This document shows positions 1 through 7,376 of a stretch of DNA of 13,130 bases, one piece after another (the stretch's first letter is position 1; each line of letters begins with the position of its first letter). The translations under genes and the position numbers were made by a program. Below the pieces are notes generated by a model, which worked only from the letters and a program-made list of their open reading frames with translations, had not been told where the DNA came from and did no database searches. Origin of the DNA: Spirochaeta sp. (GTDB lineage: Bacteria; Spirochaetota; Spirochaetia; DSM-2461). The stretch spans positions 1-13,130 of the forward strand of contig JAUVIY010000042.1 in NCBI GenBank assembly GCA_030592625.1. Direction: 5' to 3'.

Positions 1-723
1 CAAGATGATGATGATGCTGGACAGGGCGGATATGGTTGGATCGAAATAATACTCCATGTAAATCAGCATCTGTATAGGCAGGGTCGCGACTCCCGGTCCG
101 GTCAGGAACAGTGATATGGGAACGTTGTTGAACGATGTGATGAAAGCCAGAATAAAGGCCGCGGCAAGGCCTGAGCGGATGTTCGGAAACACCACGGAGA
201 AAAATGACATCAGCCGGGAAGAGCCGAGACTGATGGCGGCCTCTTCAATGGCGGGATCGAAATTCCTCAGGCTGGCGGATACAACCCGGACGGTGTAGGG
301 AAAAAGTATCGCCGTATGACCGATGTAGAGCCCCATCATAATGGGCATGTTCGTCAGGAAAATGAAGAATCGCAAAAGGGCGAATCCCACAACCAGGCCC
401 GGCACTATGGCGGGGGAGGAGAAAAACAGCTCAAGGGCCGCCTTGCCCTTGTATTGATACCTGACGGTTGAGTAAGCGACCGGGATTCCCAGCATGAGCG
501 CCGTTGCCGTCGCTGCGAGCCCAATCTTGAGACTGATGAAAAATGTTTCACGGAACATCTTGATGTTAAAAACCTTGGTGTACCACTGCAGAGAAAAACC
601 CTGAGGGGGGAACTTCATCGTCGCATCCCCGCTGAAGGACGACAGGAGGATAACCAGAAATGGGCCCAGGAGAAAGATGAACATGATGATGAGGATCAGG
701 ATCAGCAATTTGGAATTCTTCAT
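1..723 (-). CDS. ABC transporter permease, PotC-like (3' end cut by window edge)
   Basis: Inner-membrane permease subunit of a PotBC-type importer. 241 residues are visible; the frame is still open at base 1, so the C-terminus is missing. The N-terminus is a hydrophobic helix (MKNSKLLILILIIMFIFLL), followed by further membrane segments. The cytoplasmic EAA loop that contacts the ATPase is clear at residues 160-180 (EEAAISLGSS, with the invariant glycine at 167). The start ATG shares bases with the TGA stop of the preceding permease gene (ATGA), so translation is probably coupled. By family it pairs with the 720-1550 product to form the membrane channel for the binding protein at 1558-2634. 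The ATPase gene is expected beyond the left edge but is not seen. Family assignment is firm; the substrate is not known from this subunit. Confidence 0.93.
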   Translation of the reverse strand, partial: MKNSKLLILILIIMFIFLLGPFLVILLSSFSGDATMKFPPQGFSLQWYTKVFNIKMFRETFFISLKIGLAATATALMLGIPVAYSTVRYQYKGKAALELFFSSPAIVPGLVVGFALLRFFIFLTNMPIMMGLYIGHTAILFPYTVRVVSASLRNFDPAIEEAAISLGSSRLMSFFSVVFPNIRSGLAAAFILAFITSFNNVPISLFLTGPGVATLPIQMLIYMEYYFDPTISALSSIIIIL

Positions 724-1550
724 ACGTCTCTCGGCCTCAGCAATCTCAACCCGTTATACAGGATCAGGGTGGTGACAATCATAATGACCGCGATGACGGT
801 TGCAGCTTCCCAGTTCATCAGAACCAGGGCTTCCTGCCTCATGAGGGTGGACAGAGTCAGGACACGGGAACCGCCGAGAATGGCAGGTGTGACATACGCC
901 GTGATGCATCCCGTGAAGACCAGGGTGACGCCGAGGATCAGGCCGTCGAAGGATAATGGAACAATCATACGGATGAAACTTCCGAATCGGTTGGAGCCGA
1001 GGCTGAGGGCCGCCTCTTCCACATCATCAGGTACATTCTCCATAGCGCTGACCAGGGTCAGGACCATAATCGGCATAAACAATTGAAGCAGGCCGACGAT
1101 GATGGCACCTTCGGTATACATCAGCCGTGCCGGTTCCCGGGTCAGTTTAAGGAACCGGAGGGACTGGTTGATAATCCCGTATTTCCCGAGCATGACGATC
1201 CATGCATAGGTTCTTGCGACCGGATTGGTCATTAACGGGAGGATTACCAGTGACATGAGAAACGATTTTCGCCCGGCCGGCAGTTTCGTGAGCAGATACG
1301 CACTGGGATAAGCCAGCAGAACGGCTATCGGGGTGACGATAAGGGCCATTTTCAGAGTTCTGAGGTACACTTTCTGAAACTGGTGATCCGTCAGTACCGC
1401 CAGATATCTGGACAGAGTGACCCCGCCATCGCTGCCGCGTAAGCTTTCACCCAGTACGAACAGCAGCGGGGCAAGGAAGAAAAAAACCAGGAAAACGCAA
1501 CCCGGCGCCAGTAAGAGCAGCAGGGTGCGTTTGAAATGAAGCTGGTTCAT
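720..1550 (-). CDS. ABC transporter permease, PotB-like
   Basis: Full-length permease (276 residues, usual for PotB-type proteins), the first of two membrane subunits. It opens with a basic stretch and a long hydrophobic helix (residues about 8-32) and has five further hydrophobic segments. The EAA loop sits at residues 178-198 (EEAALSLGSNRFGS). The start lies 7 bp after the binding-protein stop codon and has no clear Shine-Dalgarno sequence, so initiation probably depends on ribosomes finishing the upstream gene. Its stop overlaps the next permease start. Homology searches would probably label it spermidine/putrescine permease; the shared operators with an adenine deaminase operon argue for caution with that label. 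Confidence 0.93.
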   Translation of the reverse strand: MNQLHFKRTLLLLLAPGCVFLVFFFLAPLLFVLGESLRGSDGGVTLSRYLAVLTDHQFQKVYLRTLKMALIVTPIAVLLAYPSAYLLTKLPAGRKSFLMSLVILPLMTNPVARTYAWIVMLGKYGIINQSLRFLKLTREPARLMYTEGAIIVGLLQLFMPIMVLTLVSAMENVPDDVEEAALSLGSNRFGSFIRMIVPLSFDGLILGVTLVFTGCITAYVTPAILGGSRVLTLSTLMRQEALVLMNWEAATVIAVIMIVTTLILYNGLRLLRPRDV

Positions 1551-1557
1551 GATTCAG

Positions 1558-2634
1558 TTATTCAGAGAAAATCGCGTTCCAGCGGTCGATCCATTCTTCC
1601 TGGTTCGCAGCCATTTCCTCATGACTGAAAAAGTTCAACTGACCGAGAAGGTCGTCGCCGTAGGTGAGGTTTTCGGCGATTTCCGGCGGCAGTACAACAT
1701 CGTTGTGGACGGGTGAGTCCACGAGGTCCATGGCTTCGGAAAGCTGAACATCATAGGAGAGCAGATGATCAATGTATAAATGGGCCAACTCTTCCTGCTT
1801 GGTTCCGGCGCCGATGCTAACCATACTGAACGAACCTACCAGGCCTTCTTTCGGGATGACACTTTTCACAGGGAGACCGGAGTTCTTGATTCCACCCCAG
1901 GCAAAACTGGCATAGGGAGCCGCGTAAACCTCTTCCTGCAGAACCAGAGTGTTCAACTCCGAAGACCGGGAATAGGCCGTTACCAATGAGGGGACCAGTT
2001 CTTCCAGCTTGTTCCAGCCGACATCGGTGTTGTAGAAATCACCGGTCCAGGCTTTGGACAGCATGTATATCAATGATGGTCCGTATGTCGTTGTAATCTT
2101 GGGAATGGTGAGGTATCCGGCCAGATCGTCTCTGGAGAGGTCTTTCCAGGATGTGATTTCATTGACCTTGTCCGTCCTGTAGAACAGACCCAGATGCTGA
2201 ATGGTGTAACCGACGGCGTAGTTGCTGCCCAGAGGATCCTTCGCCGAATCCATGATGGAGTCCAGGTTCTTCAGAAGCGAGGGATTATAAGGTTTGATGA
2301 TACCCTCATCCATGGCTTTATAGGCCCATGCTCCGGCAAAAAGGGCTATATCGATCAGAGGCTTGTCCTTCCGTGCCACCATCTTGGTGAAACGATCCGA
2401 GTTATTACCGGTCTCCGTAACGATTTCGACGCCGTATTTCTCTTCAAATGGAACAATGATGTTCTTTTCGAGGAGATCCATGTTGTATCCCCACATCGAT
2501 ATTGTCAGGGTCTGACCCTTGAAAGGCATGTCCGAGCCTTCCATTGATTCTGCCTGATCGTCGACACCAGTGGCAAACAGCATGGCCGCCGTGAACATCA
2601 TTGCCAGAATGATTAACCCTGTTTTCTTCCTCAT
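1558..2634 (-). CDS. ABC transporter periplasmic substrate-binding protein (PotD/extracellular solute-binding type)
   Basis: Solute-binding protein that captures the ligand in the periplasm and delivers it to the two permeases encoded just downstream. I place the start at the ATG at 2634 (358 residues) rather than 25 codons upstream. A strong AAAGGAGAG lies just before it, and the protein then begins with a classic signal peptide: MRKKTG, a hydrophobic core (residues 5-20), then LFATG. No cysteine follows the core, so this is a soluble periplasmic protein and not a lipoprotein, which fits a diderm cell. The mature part opens with a beta strand typical of the class (TLTISMWGYN) and contains YAVGYTIQHLGLFYRTDKV, as in PotD-like proteins. 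The promoter carries a LacI-type operator. The ligand cannot be read from the sequence; the context suggests a purine or related compound. Confidence 0.9.
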   Translation of the reverse strand: MRKKTGLIILAMMFTAAMLFATGVDDQAESMEGSDMPFKGQTLTISMWGYNMDLLEKNIIVPFEEKYGVEIVTETGNNSDRFTKMVARKDKPLIDIALFAGAWAYKAMDEGIIKPYNPSLLKNLDSIMDSAKDPLGSNYAVGYTIQHLGLFYRTDKVNEITSWKDLSRDDLAGYLTIPKITTTYGPSLIYMLSKAWTGDFYNTDVGWNKLEELVPSLVTAYSRSSELNTLVLQEEVYAAPYASFAWGGIKNSGLPVKSVIPKEGLVGSFSMVSIGAGTKQEELAHLYIDHLLSYDVQLSEAMDLVDSPVHNDVVLPPEIAENLTYGDDLLGQLNFFSHEEMAANQEEWIDRWNAIFSE

Positions 2635-2639
2635 TTTGT

Positions 2640-2648
2640 CTCTCCTTT
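2640..2648 (-). promoter_or_regulatory. Ribosome binding site of the binding-protein gene
   Basis: AAAGGAGAG on the minus strand, with the AGGAG core 7 nt before the ATG at 2634. It decides this start over the in-frame start at 2709, which lies upstream of the predicted transcription start and would place charged residues before the signal peptide. Confidence 0.85.
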
Positions 2649-2660
2649 TAATGAATTCAG

Positions 2661-2672
2661 TTAAGCGTTTAA
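2661..2672. promoter_or_regulatory. LacI-family operator, transporter arm
   Basis: TTAAGCGTTTAA, a near-palindrome around a central CG, the usual form of LacI-family operators. The same 12-mer recurs at 2894-2905. It begins right after the predicted -10 box of the leftward promoter, so it covers the expected transcription start and early leader. Bound repressor there should block transcription of the transporter genes. The repeat is seen directly; the repressor assignment is inferred from the adjacent lacI-type gene. Confidence 0.75.
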
Positions 2673-2673
2673 T

Positions 2674-2703
2674 ATCGTATTTTTGTTTCTTCCCGGTTGT
2701 CAA
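2674..2703 (-). promoter_or_regulatory. Predicted sigma-70-type promoter of the transporter operon
   Basis: On the minus strand a perfect TTGACA (2698-2703) and TACGAT (2674-2679, four of six consensus bases) are separated by 18 bp. The predicted start of transcription falls in the operator at 2661-2672, about 30 nt before the binding-protein ATG. Confidence 0.6.
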
Positions 2704-2804
2704 GGTCAATATTCAATCATTTAGCTTAACAGAGTGGGGATTTCATGTTTATCTTTATATAACCACATTATATGTGTCTTTAATTTAGTATTTTAATAAT
2801 CTCC

Positions 2805-2826
2805 AATCAGAACCAAGGTTCTGATT
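2805..2826. repeat. Perfect 10-bp inverted repeat in the divergent intergenic region
   Basis: Arms AATCAGAACC and GGTTCTGATT are separated by only AA. The spacer is too short for a good hairpin loop and there is no T-run, so a binding site for a dimeric protein fits better than a terminator. It lies about 36 bp upstream of the rightward -35 box and about 100 bp upstream of the leftward one, positions that suit an activator or a second regulator. It does not resemble the TTAAGCGTTTAA operator. Confidence 0.6.
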
Positions 2827-2861
2827 ATGATAATTTGATTGATTGACCTTTGTCCTGTCGC

Positions 2862-2890
2862 TTGACAGATTCTTCCGCTTGATGTTAAAA
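2862..2890 (+). promoter_or_regulatory. Predicted promoter of the lacI-type gene and adenine deaminase
   Basis: A perfect TTGACA (2862-2867) is followed after 17 bp by TTAAAA (2885-2890), a weak -10 match (three of six). The predicted start falls within the operator at 2894-2905, about 20 nt before the regulator ATG. The -10 position is less certain than the -35. Confidence 0.5.
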
Positions 2891-2893
2891 AGG

Positions 2894-2905
2894 TTAAGCG
2901 TTTAA
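2894..2905. promoter_or_regulatory. LacI-family operator, regulator/deaminase arm
   Basis: A second exact copy of TTAAGCGTTTAA, here extended by symmetric flanking G and C (2893-2906). It covers the predicted start of the rightward transcript and ends 10 bp before the regulator ATG, so it predicts autorepression and control of adenine deaminase. Centre-to-centre distance to the other copy is 233 bp, close to a whole number of helical turns, so looping between the sites is possible. Confidence 0.75.
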
Positions 2906-2915
2906 CAGAGAGAGT

Positions 2916-3944
2916 ATGGGAGCCAGTTTAAAAGAAATTGCCGAAAGAGTCGGTATCTCCGCAGCATCCGTATCCATTTATCTGAATAATCCGGATACTA
3001 ACCGCGTCAGTGCCGGCACCAAGGATAAAATCGATAAAGCTGCAGAAGAACTCAATTATCGCAGGAATCTTTTCGCCAGCAGTCTTTCCCGGCATGTATC
3101 GAAAGTGATCGGGATAATCATTCCTACGAATATACCTCTGTTTCAGAACGTATATACCAATATGCTGTTATCAGGGGTTCAAAAATGTCTGGCCGGGGAG
3201 GGTTACAGTCTCCTTTTCTTTCCGTCCTCGGCTTCGACTTCAAAAGAGAATGTCAGGGAGCAGCTCCGTCACAGCGCCGGTTGTGATGGTTATATCCTGT
3301 TCAGTACCGGATTCTGCCCTATGGATCATATTCTGCTGAATATCCGGGAACTGCAGGATACGGGAAAGCCTTTTGCCACATTGAACGTCCCGAAAGTGCC
3401 TGAAACAATCAATCAGGTGATTATCGATGATCTCGAATCTGTACGAGGGCTGGAGTTTCTGCTCAATGCGGGGCATAAGAAGATCCTCATGGTTCTGGGC
3501 AGGCAGCATGGCGAGCACATGCAGCTTATTCTTTCGAAGTACCGTCTTATGTTGAAAGAGTGGGGGATTCCCCTGGACAACGATCTGGTTATATTCGGTA
3601 ATTACTCACACGAGGATACTTATCTCAAAGTCAGTCGATTTCTGACTTCCAGGAGAGATATCACGGCGATTTGCTGCATGTCCGATCTAATGGCTTCCAG
3701 CGCGTTGGCCGCCGTCAAGTCCACCGGCATGACCGTTCCGGGTGATATTTCAATTATCGGCCGGAACAACTCACTGTACGCCGTATTAGCTGATCCACCA
3801 CTGACGACAATTGATCTCAGTATCAGCGAGGCTGGGTTCAAGGCAGCTCAATTGCTGCTGGATTCCCTGGAGAACCCTTCTATAAGCCGGAATATCATCT
3901 TGAATGGCAAATTAATCGAACGGAGCTCGGTGAATGAGAATTGA
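2916..3944 (+). CDS. LacI-family transcriptional regulator
   Basis: DNA-binding regulator of 342 residues, normal for LacI/GalR proteins. The N-terminal helix-turn-helix is at residues 4-27 (LKEIAERVGISAASVSIYLNN), followed by the hinge region (TKDKIDKAAEELNYRRN). From about residue 62 (VIGIIIPTNIP) runs a periplasmic-binding-protein-like effector domain, ending with the family signature VPGDISIIGRNN and PPLTTIDLS. The start is fixed by the domain, since LacI proteins begin a few residues before LKEIA; the GAGAG before it is a weak ribosome site. The gene sits between two copies of a LacI-type operator and overlaps the adenine deaminase gene by 11 bp. The inferred role is a repressor of both arms, with a purine or related molecule as effector. 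The effector is a guess from context only. Confidence 0.95.
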   Translation: MGASLKEIAERVGISAASVSIYLNNPDTNRVSAGTKDKIDKAAEELNYRRNLFASSLSRHVSKVIGIIIPTNIPLFQNVYTNMLLSGVQKCLAGEGYSLLFFPSSASTSKENVREQLRHSAGCDGYILFSTGFCPMDHILLNIRELQDTGKPFATLNVPKVPETINQVIIDDLESVRGLEFLLNAGHKKILMVLGRQHGEHMQLILSKYRLMLKEWGIPLDNDLVIFGNYSHEDTYLKVSRFLTSRRDITAICCMSDLMASSALAAVKSTGMTVPGDISIIGRNNSLYAVLADPPLTTIDLSISEAGFKAAQLLLDSLENPSISRNIILNGKLIERSSVNEN

Positions 3945-5670
3945 CACGCTGTTTCTGAATGCCGAGGTGTACAACGTCTTCATTCGTCGATGGATCCGCC
4001 AGGACGTTGCGGTATTGGGAGGACGTATCCTGTTTACAGGGAGAGCTTCGGATTATGATTTCCAACCGGACCAAATCGTGGATTGCGGTGGCCGGCCTCT
4101 GATTCCCGGCCTGATCGATATACATCTCCATATCGAGAGTTCTCTATGTACTCCTGAAACCTTCGGATATGCCGTTTTGCCCCGGGGTGTCACGACGGTT
4201 GTTTCAGAACCTCATGAAATTGCCAATGTCTTCGGTTTGGATGGGATTGAGGAGATGATCCGGGTCTCTTCCGGTTCTCCGATAGATATTTTTTACGGGG
4301 TCCCCAGTTCGGTTCCTTCCACGTCTGCAGATCAGGAGACGACCGGTGGAATTATCGGGCCTGAAGATGCAGAGACACTGTTCCGCAAACACCCCGAGGT
4401 GATTTGCCTCGGGGAGGTAATGAATTTCACCTCTCTTGCACGAATGGAATCCGGGCGAACAACAGAAATAATCGCTGTGGTCAGAAACGCCCACCCGCTT
4501 GTAGCCGTTGAAGGGCACTGTCCATCCATCCGGGGCCTGGAATTGGCGAAAGTCCTTTATGCCGGTGTGGATTCAGATCATTGCCTTCAGGATTCCGAGG
4601 GAATGAAACAGCGGTTTGAGAATGGAATGTTCGTGGAAATCCAGGAAAAATCCGTAACGAGGGAAATCGTGACAACCCTGAGTGACTGCAATTCCGAAGG
4701 TTTGTACTGTTTCGTCACCGATGATGTCCCGCCGGATATCCTGATCAAAGACGGTCATCTCGATTTCATCGTCAGGAAAGCCCTGAAACTGGGACTTCCC
4801 CTTGGACATGCCATAACAGCGTCCTCCTGGGCTCCGGCCTGCAGGATGGGGTTCAGGGATAGAGGCGCCGTTTCACCCGGGAAGCTTGCCGACCTGTTGC
4901 TGCTGGAGGACGACTCTTCGGATTTCCTGATCAGGAAAGTCTTTCGCAGGGGAAAGGAATTCAACCCTGATGTACAGCCTGTTTCCTCCGGACACTCACA
5001 GCCTCAATTCGGAGGGAGATTCAAGGCAAGCCTGTGCCTGAATGAAGACGATGTCCGTGAGGATATGTTTACTCTGAGCCCGCCGAATGCTGTATCGACG
5101 GTCAGGATCCTCGCAATGGAGAAGAATCGGGAAAACACCTACACAAGAGAGAGCTCGATAGAACTCCCTGTCCGGAAGGGCCTGGTTATCTGGGAGCACT
5201 CGAAGGGGAACCTTGTGCTGGTAGTGGACCGATACAGTGGTGATGCCGGTTTCGCCCAGGGGTTCATGACCGGGTGTTTCTTCCATGGTGGCGCAGTAGC
5301 GACGTCCTATGCCCACGATCATCACAACCTGCTGGCGGCGGGGGATAATCGCAGGGACATGGAAATAGCCATGAAATGGGTCATCAGAAATCAGGGCGGC
5401 ATCAGTGTCGTTTCCAATGGCGAGATACAAGCTTCGATGGCCTTGCCGGTCGGGGGCATACTCTCGGAGGAGCCCATGGAAGTTCTCTCCGGCGAGGTAG
5501 ACCGAATTGTCGGTTCAATGAGATCGCTGGGATTCGAGCACCGGAATCCCCTGATGTCTTTCAGCACCCTCACACTTCCGGTCAGTCCGGATATCAAGAT
5601 TACCGACCGCGGAATCTACCGTACCGAAGATGGATCCAGGCGGAATCTATTCGAGTCAAATCACCGATAA
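3934..5670 (+). CDS. ade: Adenine deaminase
   Basis: Metal-dependent amidohydrolase converting adenine to hypoxanthine and ammonia in the cytoplasm (EC 3.5.4.2), an entry step for purine salvage or catabolism. The 578 residues match the family length. Visible motifs in order: HLHIESS (H64, H66 metal ligands), EPHEIANV (93-99), GEVMNF (E161), GHCPS (H195), DSDHC (H216), VTDD (263-264) and GHLDFIVRKA (274 on). The C-terminal domain has HDHHNLL (461-467), then GGI, GEIQASMALPVGGILSEEP, typical of the AdeC/Ade group rather than the adenosine-deaminase-like adenine deaminases. The start ATG is inside lacI (11-bp overlap), with GGAG 8 nt upstream. SDHC replaces the SDHE I remember from some homologues, so a related aminopurine as substrate cannot be excluded. 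The 3' end overlaps the convergent permease gene. Confidence 0.92.
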   Translation: MRIDTLFLNAEVYNVFIRRWIRQDVAVLGGRILFTGRASDYDFQPDQIVDCGGRPLIPGLIDIHLHIESSLCTPETFGYAVLPRGVTTVVSEPHEIANVFGLDGIEEMIRVSSGSPIDIFYGVPSSVPSTSADQETTGGIIGPEDAETLFRKHPEVICLGEVMNFTSLARMESGRTTEIIAVVRNAHPLVAVEGHCPSIRGLELAKVLYAGVDSDHCLQDSEGMKQRFENGMFVEIQEKSVTREIVTTLSDCNSEGLYCFVTDDVPPDILIKDGHLDFIVRKALKLGLPLGHAITASSWAPACRMGFRDRGAVSPGKLADLLLLEDDSSDFLIRKVFRRGKEFNPDVQPVSSGHSQPQFGGRFKASLCLNEDDVREDMFTLSPPNAVSTVRILAMEKNRENTYTRESSIELPVRKGLVIWEHSKGNLVLVVDRYSGDAGFAQGFMTGCFFHGGAVATSYAHDHHNLLAAGDNRRDMEIAMKWVIRNQGGISVVSNGEIQASMALPVGGILSEEPMEVLSGEVDRIVGSMRSLGFEHRNPLMSFSTLTLPVSPDIKITDRGIYRTEDGSRRNLFESNHR

Positions 5671-6840
5671 CAGGATCGTGAAAATCACCATGGATAACAG
5701 TGCTACCGGGTATACCGCTCCATAGCCGGTGGCCACATCATCACAGCCTGTAGCTTCCACCGCCGCACCCAGTCCCGGAGTACTGGTCATGGCTCCGCAG
5801 AGTGCCCCGGCGAGTAGAATCCAGTTGAGCTTCAATACGTATCGACCGAATAGAAATCCCAGGCCGATTGAAAGCAGAGCGACACTGAGGGATAACACCA
5901 GAAGCGGCAGGCCTCCTGAGGCCATGGATGCTACGGCCCGATAACCGTAGCGAAGACCCACCACCGAAAGGAAAAGCACGATCCCCAATTCCCTCACTGC
6001 GGATAAAGCGGCCGTCGGCATCCGGAAATCCAGGGGCCCCAACCGCCCCATGAAACCCAGAACCAGACCGGCGGCGAGAATCCCACCTGTCGATCCCAAC
6101 CCGACCCGTCCGAGGGTGCCAAGAGGAACCTTCAGGGCGCCGAGCAGATAACCCAGGGCCACGACGATGAAGAATTCCAGAGGACGGAATTTCCCACCTG
6201 TGGCCTGTTCGGTTTCCGGCTCGATGTCCAGGTCTTCGCGGAACGTCTGATTCTCTTTCCCGGTATCCAGCTTGAAGATGACCGGAATCAACTGCATGGC
6301 GAGAACGACGATGAGTACCCCGGGGATGTACCCGACGGCATAGCCGAACCCAACGGCACTTTCCGCCTCGGGGCTCCGGCCCGCAACCTGCTCCAGGGCC
6401 ACCGCCAGACCCGGAGAACTGGTGAGAGCGCCGGTGAAAACTCCCGGTATCGATCCGGGTATGACTCCGGGTATAACCTGAGCCAGACTCCAGGATGTCG
6501 TGGCGCCTATCAGCGGAACCAGGGCGCCCAGAGCCAGCAGCTTGAATCCATAAACCTTAACAACCTTATCCAGATACCGGGCGGACGCCAGGGCGACGGC
6601 GCCGATGAACAGGGCCAGTGCAAGGTAGAATATATCGGTGCGAATCACCCCTTCGGTCAGCAATCGCGCTTTCTCGGCGTCTCCTGCGGTTCTGATTACG
6701 AACCACCCGGCTGCCAGCCCGACGAACAGGGCTCCGGAAGAACCCAATGAGAACTGTCCGATGCGAATTCGTCCCAGAGCCAGTCCGAAACTTGCGGTGA
6801 TGGCCAACAGGGCCAGCGGGTTGGTCAGTATTTCTCTCAT
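5656..6840 (-). CDS. Aspartate:alanine exchanger (AAEx) family permease, compact form
   Basis: Polytopic inner-membrane protein of 394 residues with about ten hydrophobic segments in two homologous halves. Each half carries the family signature: GALTSSPGLAVALE near residue 137 and GAMTSTPGLGAAVE near 349. This is the YidE/YbjL/AspT duplication. Known relatives include the AspT aspartate/alanine antiporter and a corynebacterial succinate exporter (SucE). The halves are joined by a short charged linker (about residues 190-215) where YidE/YbjL-type members carry two RCK-C domains and AspT has a long loop. It starts 2 bp after the korC stop, making it the last gene of the kor operon, so transport of a dicarboxylate or amino acid linked to 2-oxoglutarate is a reasonable inference. 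Its 3' end overlaps ade by 15 bp on the opposite strand. Confidence 0.85.
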   Translation of the reverse strand: MREILTNPLALLAITASFGLALGRIRIGQFSLGSSGALFVGLAAGWFVIRTAGDAEKARLLTEGVIRTDIFYLALALFIGAVALASARYLDKVVKVYGFKLLALGALVPLIGATTSWSLAQVIPGVIPGSIPGVFTGALTSSPGLAVALEQVAGRSPEAESAVGFGYAVGYIPGVLIVVLAMQLIPVIFKLDTGKENQTFREDLDIEPETEQATGGKFRPLEFFIVVALGYLLGALKVPLGTLGRVGLGSTGGILAAGLVLGFMGRLGPLDFRMPTAALSAVRELGIVLFLSVVGLRYGYRAVASMASGGLPLLVLSLSVALLSIGLGFLFGRYVLKLNWILLAGALCGAMTSTPGLGAAVEATGCDDVATGYGAVYPVALLSMVIFTILLSVI

Positions 6841-6842
6841 GA

Positions 6843-7376
6843 TCAGAATCCCACAAGTAGAGGAGACAGGCCACGCTCCGATACCAGGCTCAGGCCTCTG
6901 TCGAAGGCTTCGTAATTTGCCGAGTCTTCTCCGTAACGGCGGTGTAGAATCTTCCGGACGGCTTCGGGATCTACGGCGGCGGTTAAAGCGCAGAGGATGC
7001 CCAGAAGCGTGATATTGGCACCCCGACCGTTCTCAAGGATGGGCATGGGAATGCGTCGGGCATCTGTTTTATCGTCAACGTTCACAGCCTCCTCATCGAA
7101 AATCAGGACTCCACCGGGGCGGAGGGTGCCGGTATGGGCCGTATATCCCCTCTGGTGCAGGATGGCCAGGATATGGGCCTGCTCTATCTTGGGATACAGG
7201 ACTTCTCTGTTACTGATGATGATGTCGGTTCGTGTCAGACCACCCCGGGCTTCGGCGCCGTAGGATTGGGATTGGGTGGCGTAGCGGCCTTCTTCCAGAA
7301 CGGCAGCTTCGGCCAGGATGATACCGGCGGTGATGATTCCCTGACCTCCGACCCCCGTGAAAATCAGTTTCAGCAC
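6843..7376 (-). CDS. korC: 2-oxoacid:ferredoxin oxidoreductase, gamma subunit
   Basis: Gamma subunit (177 residues) of a four-subunit oxidoreductase that joins 2-oxoacid decarboxylation to coenzyme A and ferredoxin reduction. The N-terminus has the family motif TGVGGQGIITAG (residues 7-18), then QSYGAEARGG and the later GRGANITLLG. I choose the GTG start at 7376: it has AAAGGAGG 7 nt upstream and gives the standard N-terminus just before the glycine motif. An upstream in-frame ATG at 7406 would add ten residues and has no such site. The gene overlaps the end of korB by 7 bp, and its ribosome site lies within korB. The substrate is assigned from the beta subunit. Confidence 0.92.
   Translation of the reverse strand: MLKLIFTGVGGQGIITAGIILAEAAVLEEGRYATQSQSYGAEARGGLTRTDIIISNREVLYPKIEQAHILAILHQRGYTAHTGTLRPGGVLIFDEEAVNVDDKTDARRIPMPILENGRGANITLLGILCALTAAVDPEAVRKILHRRYGEDSANYEAFDRGLSLVSERGLSPLLVGF

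Noticed and set aside
116..298. 60-residue plus-strand frame at the left end
   Set aside because: Antisense to the PotC-like permease, whose EAA loop lies on the other strand here.
2718..2730. TTTAGCTTAACAG, partly like the LacI operator
   Set aside because: It lacks the central CG and only one half matches. It lies upstream of the leftward -35 box, so I do not count it as a third operator.
2764..2776. Small dyad CACAT-TAT-ATGTG in the divergent intergenic region
   Set aside because: Five-base arms in an AT-rich stretch are expected by chance. It does not fit a CRP site (TGTGA-N6-TCACA) or the local operators.
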